From positions 1 through 5,128 of the forward strand of contig JAIRYL010000169.1 of the NCBI GenBank assembly GCA_031267775.1: a DNA stretch of 5,128 nucleotides. The letters are read 5' to 3'. Below are positions 1-5,052 of the stretch, one piece after another. The position numbers and the translations under genes were made by a program. This DNA comes from Tannerellaceae bacterium (GTDB lineage: Bacteria; Bacteroidota; Bacteroidia; Bacteroidales; Tannerellaceae). Every line of letters starts with the position of its first letter. Positions within the stretch are counted from its first letter, which is position 1. The notes under the pieces were generated by a model. It saw only the letters and a program-made list of their open reading frames with translations. It ran no database searches and had not been told where the DNA came from.

Positions 1-124
1 AACTAATCCTATTAATCAATACGATCAAAATATTTTCTATAATGCATCTCTGTTCATTAGAAGGATTGCTCATATCTAAATGGAGATAATTGCTAAGGCA
101 AATGAAGCCTTTCCTCTCTACCAT
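1..124 (-). CDS. Possible N-terminal fragment of an unknown gene running off the left edge
   Basis: Reading the minus strand from an ATG at 124, the frame stays open for 41 codons to the window edge, beginning MVERKGFICLSNYLHLDMSN. An in-frame TAG lies three codons upstream of this ATG, so the frame cannot start much earlier. The translation has a normal mix of charged and hydrophobic residues, but I recognise no family and it is too short to judge as coding. The DNA here is AT-rich, where chance frames are shorter than in GC-rich DNA, which weakly favours a real start. No convincing -7 box is visible upstream. It could equally be a chance frame. No function is proposed. Confidence 0.25.
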   Translation of the reverse strand, partial: MVERKGFICLSNYLHLDMSNPSNEQRCIIENILIVLINRIS

Positions 125-262
125 TTCATTCTATTAAAATGTTTGGTAAAATTACAAAAAAATAATCACGAAAAAACAAAAACAATAAAATAAATTTTCA
201 ATAGGATTATAATCTGTTCTATTTTTTATAATATTATATGTATGCTTAATCTACATTGCGGC
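125..262. other. AT-rich non-coding stretch
   Basis: This stretch is strongly AT-rich, with A-runs near 155-200 and TATA-like sequence near 225-240. It holds no reading frame of useful length on either strand and no terminator-like hairpin that I can see. It separates the possible left-edge gene start from the protein C-terminus and intron remnant to its right, all on the minus strand, so it may contain the promoter of the left-edge frame. Confidence 0.4.
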
Positions 263-322
263 TTATGATGGATTAAACTTCTTGTATTCAGCAGGATAAC
301 TTTTCTCGAAGATCGTTTTGTG
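263..322 (-). pseudogene. C-terminal 19 codons of a disrupted protein, downstream exon of the group II intron remnant
   Basis: Directly after the predicted intron 3' end (minus strand), one frame reads HKTIFEKSYPAEYKKFNPS followed by TAA. The rich mix of Lys, Glu, Tyr and Pro looks like a genuine protein tail, unlike the other two frames, which give low-quality translations. The frame continues a little way into the domain VI sequence but meets TGA and TAG stops inside domain V, as expected if intron and exon meet near 322/323. I do not recognise the protein. The matching upstream exon is not visible in the window. It is either a gene end split off by intron insertion and later loss, or a chance frame; the inference rests on the intron call. 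Confidence 0.35.
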
Positions 323-396
323 ATTGAGTAGGTCTGAGGAATCTTGCTTCAAGCCTCTCCCGGAGCCGTATGTGTTAGTCTCCTATCATACGGTTC
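323..396 (-). mobile_element. Group II intron 3' end (domains V and VI), probable remnant
   Basis: Read on the minus strand, 396-363 is exactly 34 nt and folds like domain V: an 8-bp lower helix (GAACCGTA with TACGGCTC), a two-base bulge (CA) on the 3' side, a five-position upper helix with one A-A mismatch, and a GAGA loop of the GNRA type. It is followed by a domain VI-like hairpin (362-323) in which GAGAGG faces CCTACTC, leaving one bulged A (complement of T329) as branch point. That A is followed by CTCAAT, giving the usual six-base distance to the 3' splice site and an AY intron end. Oddities: the catalytic AGC triad reads AAC, facing C as an A-C pair. No reverse transcriptase or domain I is recognisable upstream (397 onward), and an unrelated plus-strand gene starts at 832, so the copy is truncated. 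The plus strand repeats the lower helix but lacks the loop and domain VI, so minus is the better orientation. Confidence 0.62.
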
Positions 397-796
397 TTCT
401 TATTCAACCTCTGAGATTTTGAAGTAGCAGGCAAACGCTATAGACCACTGTTTTTTTTCAAACTATACGTCCGGCGAGACAAGCTTCACAGTTTAGCGCG
501 TGGTAGCCATTCCATGCGGCGGCGCGGTACAGTCGAATGCCCGACTTCAACAGTATAAATCAGCGATTTGGCGTTGTTTATGCTATATGAAGGCGGCGGT
601 CACGAATGGGGGTATCCGTTTGTCGGGAAAACGTTCCGTTTCTCCAATCAGGCAGCGCCGATCCGGTTTGGATGGGGCTTCGCTTTTCTATAAAATTGCG
701 ACTGTTTCATTCGGGGAGAGGTCGGGCGTTTGGAAGTTCAAGCATTTTTATACGTAATTAATCGGGAAAACCTTCTCTAAACCCCGAAATTCACAC
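397..796. other. Gene-free stretch of unlike composition
   Basis: No gene can be supported here. The plus strand has one open frame from a GTG at 500 to a stop at 755-757 (85 codons), but it has no family resemblance, is very rich in Arg, Gly and Ser, and lacks a start context. The minus strand offers several 20-35-codon frames in all three phases, each ended by stops. The stretch is much richer in GC than the DNA to its left, contains a T8 run at 451-458, and sits directly upstream (in intron orientation) of the domain V remnant. It may therefore be decayed intron RNA sequence or another repeated element. I could not identify domain I motifs or a reverse-transcriptase fragment. Confidence 0.45.
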
Positions 797-804
797 TATA
801 TTTG
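797..804 (+). promoter_or_regulatory. Bacteroidetes -7 promoter box for the DUF3256 gene
   Basis: TATATTTG matches the Bacteroidetes primary sigma -7 consensus TAnnTTTG exactly and lies 27 bp before the ATG at 832, which would place the transcript start near 810. No TTG-type -33 element is visible at the usual spacing. The box also argues against the upstream TTG at 802 as the start codon, because that codon would lie inside the promoter. Confidence 0.6.
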
Positions 805-831
805 TCAAATCATAACAGGAAAAAGATTCGG

Positions 832-1464
832 ATGAAACAGTATATATATGTATTAATTCTTTGCGTATGTGCCTTGGGTACAAAGGCGCAGGATATGAAA
901 ACCGTATTTATTGCTATGCCCGACCAGTATATTCCTCAGTTGGAATCGGCATGGAGAAAAGATTTGGTTGATTTGTACGAATCGGGAAAAGAAGCCCGGT
1001 TGAAAAATACAATGAATGGCTATTCCCAATTAATGAAGCTGACGGCCAATTATCTGTTATTGCAAACAACCGAACGCAGCGTTGTTGAAATGAAACTGTT
1101 TCCTTTAGTGAACAACACTCATATTATTTGTATGCTTACAACGATAAGCGCGCCTGCGCCCGATAGTCGGGTTGATTTTTATACTACCGAATGGAAGCCA
1201 TTAGCCGTATCGGACTTGATTTCTCCCGTTTCGGCAGATTGGTTTATAAAAGAAGACGCGGACAAAAATAGCGACGCCTATAAAGACGCTATGGCGCATT
1301 TGGATATGGATTTAATCAAATACCGGTTGAATCCGGACAATCAAACTTTGGAAGCAGTATACGCAACGCCGTTATACCTCGGCGCAAAGCAGAGAAACGA
1401 TATAACTCCTTTCCTGAAAGATACGCCCAAAGTATATACCTGGGAAAAATTCTATTTTAAATAA
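832..1464 (+). CDS. Secreted DUF3256-type protein
   Basis: This 210-residue protein has an N-terminal signal peptide (residues 1-20, hydrophobic core YIYVLILCVCALG, likely cut after TKAQ), so it acts beyond the inner membrane. The mature part begins DMKTVFIAMPDQYIPQL and later has VEMKLFPL (about 85-92), a stretch ending APAPDSRVDFYTTEWKPL (about 107-124), and a late YATPLYL segment. This pattern fits the DUF3256 family, which is typical of Bacteroidales and has no assigned function. No catalytic motif is apparent. The start at 832 was chosen over an in-frame TTG at 802: it puts the signal peptide at the terminus and leaves the -7 box at 797-804 upstream. The gene appears monocistronic, with a repeat-rich gap after it. 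The family call comes from memory of its sequence pattern and is fairly firm; the function is unknown. Confidence 0.82.
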   Translation: MKQYIYVLILCVCALGTKAQDMKTVFIAMPDQYIPQLESAWRKDLVDLYESGKEARLKNTMNGYSQLMKLTANYLLLQTTERSVVEMKLFPLVNNTHIICMLTTISAPAPDSRVDFYTTEWKPLAVSDLISPVSADWFIKEDADKNSDAYKDAMAHLDMDLIKYRLNPDNQTLEAVYATPLYLGAKQRNDITPFLKDTPKVYTWEKFYFK

Positions 1465-1514
1465 TCGACCTGAAAAAGACCTTGGGGGATATATACTTTG
1501 CGCGGGGTAAAATT

Positions 1515-1660
1515 GTGAGATAAAAGCAGCAGGCAGAAAGCAGAAAGCAGCAGGCGGAAAGCGGAAAGCGGAAAGACCGATAAGGTTCGGATTGCCGTCT
1601 TCCGGCTACCGACGTCTAACTGCTTTCTGCCTGTTGCTTTCTGCCTTTTTTCCATCTCAC
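1515..1660. repeat. Imperfect inverted repeat built of 7-bp tandem units
   Basis: The left arm from 1523 to 1578 reads as consecutive heptamers: AAAGCAG, CAGGCAG, AAAGCAG, AAAGCAG, CAGGCGG, AAAGCGG, AAAGCGG, AAAGACC. The right side from 1595 to 1650 is again in 7-bp phase: CCGTCTT, CCGGCTA, CCGACGT, CTAACTG, CTTTCTG, CCTGTTG, CTTTCTG, CCTTTTT. The arms 1523-1543 and 1620-1640 are reverse complements with a single mismatch, and GTGAGAT (1515-1521) pairs with ATCTCAC (1654-1660) at the outer ends. A transcript could fold into a long hairpin ending in a U-run, so it may end transcription of the DUF3256 gene. The minus-strand frame through it (1655-1452) is a by-product of the repeat, not a gene. 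Similar short-period intergenic repeats occur in Bacteroidetes genomes; whether this unit is dispersed here is not known. Confidence 0.85.
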
Positions 1661-1708
1661 AAAACCATACCGCGCGCAGTATAACTCTGCCGCAGCCTCA
1701 AGAGATTG

Positions 1709-1717
1709 TAACCTTTG
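1709..1717 (+). promoter_or_regulatory. Weak -7-like box upstream of the sigma operon
   Basis: TAACCTTTG resembles TAnnTTTG but carries one extra base between TA and TTTG, and no -33 element is clear. It is the best primary-sigma-like candidate in the gap before the sigma gene. A transcript from here would have a leader of roughly 95 nt containing a small CGGC/GCCG hairpin (1727-1739) and an A11 run (1746-1756). The operon may instead be read from a promoter recognised by its own sigma factor, which I cannot identify. Confidence 0.25.
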
Positions 1718-1815
1718 CTATACCTCCGGCCTGCAGCCGTTCTTCAAAAAAAAAAATCGCAAGAAAACGCTATTGCATGTCATGTATTGTTTTCTTTGTC
1801 GTCTTACTTATAAAG

Positions 1816-2322
1816 ATGGAACTTGAAAGGTTTAAAATAACAATACTCCCGCTAAGAGAGAAATTGCTGAATATCTCATTGAAGCTACTGGATGAAAAAG
1901 CAGATGCAGAAGACGTAGTGCAGGAAGCGTTTCTGAAACTCTGGCATATAAGGGATAAATTAGACGGATACAATAGCGTGGAAGCGTTGACTGTGACGAT
2001 AACGAAGAACCTTGCACTGGATAAGTTGAAAACGCGAAAGCCTGCAGTAAACGAGTTGGGCCTGCGGATGCAGGATTCGGGAGAAAAAGACCCGGCGGAG
2101 TTACTGGAACAGCGCGACGCCGCGGCCTGTATACGCAAACTGATTAAACAACTGCCATCATTACAGCAAACTATTATACAGATGAAGGATATAGACGGCT
2201 ATGAATTGTCGGAGATTGCCGAAATAATGGGGAGCAGGATAGAAACGGTAAGAACAAACCTTTCGAGGGCGAGAAAAAAAATAAGAGAACAATTTATTGC
2301 TTTAAACCAATCGGGTATATGA
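1816..2322 (+). CDS. ECF-type sigma-70 family RNA polymerase sigma factor
   Basis: This 168-residue protein has the length and two-domain plan of an extracytoplasmic-function sigma factor, directing RNA polymerase to a specific promoter set. Region 2 spans about residues 8-73 and includes the core-binding segment DAEDVVQEAFLKLW (30-43) and the promoter-melting and -10 helix ending in NLALDKLKTRK. A linker follows (74-103). Region 4 spans about 105-160, with LPSLQQTIIQMKDIDGYELSEIAEIM and the recognition helix SRIETVRTNLSRARKKIREQ. The ATG at 1816 is preferred over an in-frame ATG at 1777, whose extra 13 residues (MSCIVFFVVLLIK) are hydrophobic and unlike any sigma N-terminus. The gene overlaps the next by 4 bp (ATGA), suggesting coupled translation. 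The adjacent membrane protein suggests control by sequestration. The family is certain; the target promoters and signal are unknown. Confidence 0.95.
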   Translation: MELERFKITILPLREKLLNISLKLLDEKADAEDVVQEAFLKLWHIRDKLDGYNSVEALTVTITKNLALDKLKTRKPAVNELGLRMQDSGEKDPAELLEQRDAAACIRKLIKQLPSLQQTIIQMKDIDGYELSEIAEIMGSRIETVRTNLSRARKKIREQFIALNQSGI

Positions 2323-2798
2323 ATATAGATGATTTGCTGGATAAATATTTTGAAGGAGAAACGTCGGCAGACGAGGAGCGGCGCATCCGGACATTCTTTG
2401 CCTCAGGCAAGACGCCCCGGCGTTTAGACGTATACAAGCCGATGTTTGCTTACTTTGATGAAGAAATACGGAAGAAACGGGCAAAGAGCAAGCCGCCAAC
2501 CAAACGGCGTATCCTGTATGGAATGCTGGCAGCGGCTGCCTCGCTTGTTTTGCTGCTGGGGATAAAGCGCTTTCTGTTTGTGCCCGACCCATGTTTCTGT
2601 TCTGAAAGTTATGTGGTGATAAATGGACGCTGTTACACGGATATTCAAAAAGTAAAGGAACTGGCGTTTGTAGCTCTGCAGGAAGTAGCTACCCCTGCAA
2701 AGACCTATTTTCCCGAAGAAGATACGGATGCGCCCGACCGTAAATTAATAGAGAATCAATTAAAAGAACTAAGCAGTATATTTAGTAACGACGAATAA
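2319..2798 (+). CDS. Single-pass membrane protein, probable anti-sigma factor
   Basis: This 159-residue protein has three parts. The N-terminal cytoplasmic domain (1-63) is highly charged and begins MNIDDLLDKYFEGETSADEE, a pattern seen at the start of many Bacteroidetes anti-sigma proteins. One membrane helix follows (about 65-83, LYGMLAAAASLVLLLGI), preceded by a strongly basic stretch (RKKRAKSKPPTKRR) that fixes the N-terminus inside the cell. The periplasmic tail (84-159) has three cysteines at 92, 94 and 105 and a helical, acidic C-terminus. There is no zinc-binding HxxxCxxC motif of the ZAS anti-sigma class and no long FecR domain. The start overlaps the sigma stop by 4 bp, the usual arrangement for an anti-sigma factor. 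The role is inferred from position and topology; the cysteines suggest a possible disulphide or redox-sensitive tail, which is speculative. Confidence 0.75.
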   Translation: MNIDDLLDKYFEGETSADEERRIRTFFASGKTPRRLDVYKPMFAYFDEEIRKKRAKSKPPTKRRILYGMLAAAASLVLLLGIKRFLFVPDPCFCSESYVVINGRCYTDIQKVKELAFVALQEVATPAKTYFPEEDTDAPDRKLIENQLKELSSIFSNDE

Positions 2799-2810
2799 AC
2801 AGTTTTGAAA

Positions 2811-3275
2811 ATGAAATATATAACATACGCCTTAGCGCTACTTCTGGCTATTTGCGGGCGCTTTTCCGCGCAAGCCGCAGCAGCAGAAGCTCAGAAAGAC
2901 CTGAAGATACAGGAAGTATTCCAACGTTATGGAAAAAAGAAGAATGTTACGATGGTAGAGTTGTCTAAAGAGATGATAGAAACATTTGGTATGACCTATT
3001 ATAAAAGCATCACCATAAAGGACGACCGGGAGGCGTTGCCATTTATCCGCCGACGCCTGGAGGAAGACCAGCAGAATGCACGCAAGATAAAGGAAGTAAC
3101 AGATGATGGCGGACTGGTATCCGCTTATTATCAACTGCCCGGCAATAAAGAAGATTTGAACCGGTTTATCCTGTTTAAAGTAAACAAGAAAGGGGTTATA
3201 ACGCTGGTGTACATAGAAGGCGAACTGGATAGCGACGATTTGATTACGATTCTCTTTACAAACAAAGATTTATAA
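2811..3275 (+). CDS. Small secreted protein, DUF6108/DUF4252-like
   Basis: This 154-residue protein has a signal peptide (about 1-24, core ITYALALLLAICGRFSAQA), so it is likely periplasmic; no lipobox cysteine is evident at the cleavage site. The mature part opens with KIQEVFQRYGKKKNVTMVELSKEM, then a central charged region with LPFIRRRLEEDQQ, and ends in beta-rich segments (RFILFKVNKKGVITLVYIEGEL) with DSDDLITILF. This layout resembles the small DUF4252 and DUF6108 proteins that accompany ECF sigma/anti-sigma pairs in Bacteroidetes; which of the two is uncertain. The ATG at 2811 was chosen because the only earlier in-frame start is a TTG two codons upstream. It lies 12 bp after the membrane protein and 19 bp before the barrel gene, so it is surely co-transcribed. 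The function is unknown; a role as a periplasmic partner or target of the sigma system is inference. Confidence 0.78.
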   Translation: MKYITYALALLLAICGRFSAQAAAAEAQKDLKIQEVFQRYGKKKNVTMVELSKEMIETFGMTYYKSITIKDDREALPFIRRRLEEDQQNARKIKEVTDDGGLVSAYYQLPGNKEDLNRFILFKVNKKGVITLVYIEGELDSDDLITILFTNKDL

Positions 3276-3294
3276 CTAACTAAATAATGAAATA

Positions 3295-4200
3295 ATGAAA
3301 AAAGTACTGTTGATCATTTCAGTTTTTTGTTTCCCGCTTGGATTGCGGGCGGTTGATATCGAACCCATACATACCGATACAACGATTGTAGTAGACGGAA
3401 AGCGTGTTGAAATAAAAGACGGCGCCGACCGCATGAAAGTAAGAGTGTACAAGATAGCGGACGATGGCAGGGAAATAGCGGATGAAATGGTATTTGAAGG
3501 GCATTATGCAGACGGGAAGAGTTATGAAAGCCGTAAACGGTCGATAAACCTGCCTATTCCTCACTGGAACAGAGACTTTAGCGGACATTGGGACGGGGTT
3601 GGAATGGGTTTTGCCAATTTTGCCGACGGGAATTTTCATTTTAACGACATAGACGGCGTATCATTACGCAGCGGCAATTCGCTGGAATATAACTTAAACG
3701 CCCTGGAAAAGGGGTTTCCTCTTTCAAGAAGGGGCAATTTTGCGCTGGTAACGGGTATGGGTATGCGCTGGAGCCGCTACCGCCTGGATGGAAACTGCTA
3801 TTTTAAAGAAGTAGACGGGATTACTTTGTTACATCCGGCTCCGGAGGGTATTTATTACACAGCGGCCAAACTGAATATTACCAGCCTGACTATTCCCCTT
3901 TTGCTGGAATGGCAAAATAAACAGGGACGTTTCGATAATATTTTTATTTCGGCAGGCGTAACAGGGGTGATAAAAACGGCGTCGTCGTCCCGGGTAGCTT
4001 ATAGAAATGAATCGGGAAAGAAACTGGCGGATAAAATGGATGGCGGAATGAATATACGTCCGGTTACAATGGATTTTTTATTTCAGGCCGGTTATGACTG
4101 GATAGGTATTTATGCCAGATACTCGCCCATGGGGTTGTTTGAAAAAACCAAAGGCCCTAAAATACATCCTGTATCCATCGGCCTTCATCTGCATTTATAA
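3295..4200 (+). CDS. Outer-membrane beta-barrel protein closing the sigma operon
   Basis: This 301-residue protein has a signal peptide (1-19, MKKVLLIISVFCFPLGLRA). A linker follows (about 28-85) with the pattern TDTTIVVDGKRVEIKD, common before barrels of this Bacteroidetes type. From about residue 97 (GHWDGVGMGFANF) come alternating amphipathic strands: SLEYNLNAL, NFALVTGMGMRWSRYRL, LNITSLTIPLLLEW, IFISAGVTGVIK, MDFLFQAGYDWIGIYARYS. The C-terminus (HPVSIGLHLHL) is strand-like and ends in Leu rather than the classical Phe. Overall it resembles PorT-like or outer-membrane barrel domain families; the exact family is unsure. The start ATG overlaps by one base the stop of a two-codon frame (ATG AAA TAA, 3287-3295), which might influence initiation. 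As last gene of the operon it is a likely effector or regulated component; its cargo or substrate cannot be inferred. Confidence 0.82.
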   Translation: MKKVLLIISVFCFPLGLRAVDIEPIHTDTTIVVDGKRVEIKDGADRMKVRVYKIADDGREIADEMVFEGHYADGKSYESRKRSINLPIPHWNRDFSGHWDGVGMGFANFADGNFHFNDIDGVSLRSGNSLEYNLNALEKGFPLSRRGNFALVTGMGMRWSRYRLDGNCYFKEVDGITLLHPAPEGIYYTAAKLNITSLTIPLLLEWQNKQGRFDNIFISAGVTGVIKTASSSRVAYRNESGKKLADKMDGGMNIRPVTMDFLFQAGYDWIGIYARYSPMGLFEKTKGPKIHPVSIGLHLHL

Positions 4201-4280
4201 GATGATGATTCTAAAGAATATCTCATTTTGCTATAAAATAAAAAAGTACAAAGGCGTTTCTTTCTTTAGAACAAATATGT

Positions 4281-4288
4281 TACCTTTG
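4281..4288 (+). promoter_or_regulatory. -7 promoter box of the hicAB operon
   Basis: TACCTTTG is an exact match to TAnnTTTG, 33 bp before the hicA ATG. The transcript would start near 4295. The expected -33 region (around 4257-4264) is T-rich but has no clear TTTG. The box indicates that hicAB is transcribed separately from the barrel-protein operon ending at 4200. Confidence 0.6.
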
Positions 4289-4290
4289 TG

Positions 4291-4306
4291 TTGTTCAATT
4301 AAACAA
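4291..4306. promoter_or_regulatory. Palindromic operator candidate for HicB
   Basis: TTGTTCAATTAAACAA is a 16-bp palindrome with only one mismatched symmetric pair. It begins two bases after the -7 box and covers the expected transcription start. HicB antitoxins commonly repress their own operon by binding such palindromes at the promoter, and this HicB has a helix-turn-helix-like C-terminus. Parts of the site recur at 4542-4550 and 4987-4997. Confidence 0.5.
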
Positions 4307-4321
4307 TAGATCTTTTACATC

Positions 4322-4507
4322 ATGAAGTATTCCGAGTTCTACAAGCTGATAGAATCCGTTGGTTGGACTGTCGGCAAAGGAAAGAGACATTACAAGTATG
4401 TCCATCCGGACTTCGACTATTTCATTCCGGTGGCTCGTCATCCGAGCCAGGAGATACCGAAAGGGACTCTCCTCTCTATGATGAAAAAAGCTGGACTGAA
4501 AGAGTAA
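4322..4507 (+). CDS. hicA: HicA family mRNA interferase toxin
   Basis: This 61-residue protein is of normal HicA length and has the dsRBD-like HicA fold signature. MKYSEFYKLIESVGWTVGKG leads into the catalytic histidine segment KRHYKYVHPD (His23), then a beta strand and PVARHPSQEIPKGTLLSMMKKAGL, the well-conserved second half. HicA toxins bind and cleave mRNA and tmRNA in the cytoplasm, slowing translation, and are neutralised by HicB. The residue before the catalytic His is Arg22, where many family members have Ser (GSH); the His itself is intact, so activity is plausible. It is the first gene of the pair, with its own promoter and no strong ribosome-binding site. The next gene starts 61 bp downstream after a hairpin. 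Family identification is firm; toxicity has not been shown here. Confidence 0.92.
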   Translation: MKYSEFYKLIESVGWTVGKGKRHYKYVHPDFDYFIPVARHPSQEIPKGTLLSMMKKAGLKE

Positions 4508-4514
4508 AAGTTCT

Positions 4515-4538
4515 GCCACTTCCCCTGCAGGGAGTGGC
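4515..4538 (+). promoter_or_regulatory. Hairpin in the hicA-hicB gap
   Basis: GCCACT pairs with AGTGGC and CCC pairs with GGG around a CTGCA loop, with one unpaired T at 4521: nine base pairs, GC-rich. It follows the hicA stop by 7 nt. It is followed by TTGATTG rather than a U-run, so it is not a classical terminator. It could stabilise the hicA 3' end, act as a partial attenuator setting the toxin:antitoxin ratio, or influence hicB translation. Confidence 0.6.
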
Positions 4539-4568
4539 TTGATTGAACAAAATAAAAAAAATGAATCT

Positions 4569-4973
4569 ATGAAAACAATTGTAGCCATTATTGAAAAAGC
4601 CTCAGATGGAGGTTATGGTATTTATACCCAAGATATGGATGGAGGGATTGCTTCCGGGCTTACCGAAGAGGAAGCCCGGAAAGACTTTCTGGAAGTACTG
4701 GAAGAGCAGGCCGGCTTTTACAGGGAACGTACCGGCAAGTATCCGGATTGGTTTTCGGAAGGTTATACCGTAGAGTTCCGCTATGATCTTTCCGGATTTT
4801 TCTTAGCCTTTCCTTTCTTTAACGTATCCCGCCTGGCAGAAGCGGTTGGAATCAATCCGTCTCTTATGCGTAAATACAAAGAAGGATTAGCTTTTGCCGG
4901 CGAAAAACAAAAAGAGATTATCCAACATGGATTAAATGATATTATTAAGAAAATGAGTGCGGTACAGTTTTAA
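4569..4973 (+). CDS. hicB: HicB family antitoxin with C-terminal DNA-binding domain
   Basis: This 134-residue protein has two parts. The N-terminal part (1-75) is the partly decayed RNase H-like HicB fold: MKTIVAIIEKASDGGYGIY, then DMDGGIASGLTEEEARKDFLEVLEE, which binds and blocks HicA. The C-terminal part (about 84-130) reads FNVSRLAEAVGINPSLMRKYKEGLA, a helix-turn-helix of the Xre-like type, followed by helices ending LNDIIKKM; this should bind the operon operator. The ATG at 4569 is chosen because it begins the conserved fold directly. An in-frame TTG at 4539 would add 10 low-complexity residues (MIEQNKKNES), and an ATG at 4561 is out of frame and stops after three codons. The toxin-first order and 61-bp gap agree with hicAB operons. 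Partner and autoregulation are inferred from the family. Confidence 0.92.
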   Translation: MKTIVAIIEKASDGGYGIYTQDMDGGIASGLTEEEARKDFLEVLEEQAGFYRERTGKYPDWFSEGYTVEFRYDLSGFFLAFPFFNVSRLAEAVGINPSLMRKYKEGLAFAGEKQKEIIQHGLNDIIKKMSAVQF

Positions 4974-5015
4974 AAAAAGATCTGTTTTTAATTGAACGCC
5001 TGTTCCGTAAACTAT

Positions 5016-5045
5016 AAAAGCCCCGTCGTATGGCGAGGCTTTTTT
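5016..5045. terminator. Intrinsic terminator between hicB and tRNA-Pro, probably bidirectional
   Basis: AAAAGCC (5016-5022) pairs with GGCTTTT (5037-5043). After a C-A mismatch, CGTC pairs with GGCG (one G-T pair) around a GTAT loop. The T-run at 5040-5045 ends plus-strand hicAB transcription. On the minus strand the hairpin is followed by TTTTAT, so it can also end the tRNA-Pro transcript coming the other way. Confidence 0.85.
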
Positions 5046-5052
5046 AGTTTGC

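Noticed and set aside
363..396. Plus-strand reading of the group II domain V
   Set aside because: The lower helix fits, even with an AGC triad, but the upper helix does not pair, there is no GNRA loop, and no domain VI follows on that strand.
500..757. 85-codon plus-strand frame starting at GTG
   Set aside because: No recognisable family, unusual Arg/Gly/Ser-rich composition, no start context, and located in a block with other signs of non-coding decay.
802..831. Upstream TTG start for the DUF3256 gene
   Set aside because: It lies within the -7 box and would place charged residues before the signal peptide.
1452..1655. 67-codon minus-strand frame after the DUF3256 gene
   Set aside because: Its translation is generated by the 7-bp repeat (repeating LSAF/RLLLSAF-type residues) and it overlaps the end of the DUF3256 gene.
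1777..1815. Earlier ATG for the sigma factor
   Set aside because: It would add 13 mostly hydrophobic residues that do not fit a sigma factor N-terminus.
4208..4219. ATTCT/AGAAT inverted repeat after the barrel gene as a terminator
   Set aside because: Only 5 AT-rich pairs with a 2-base loop and no U-run; no convincing terminator is visible for the sigma operon.
4112..4309. 65-codon plus-strand frame across the end of the barrel gene
   Set aside because: Out of frame with the barrel gene, runs through the hicAB promoter and operator, and shows no protein-like pattern.
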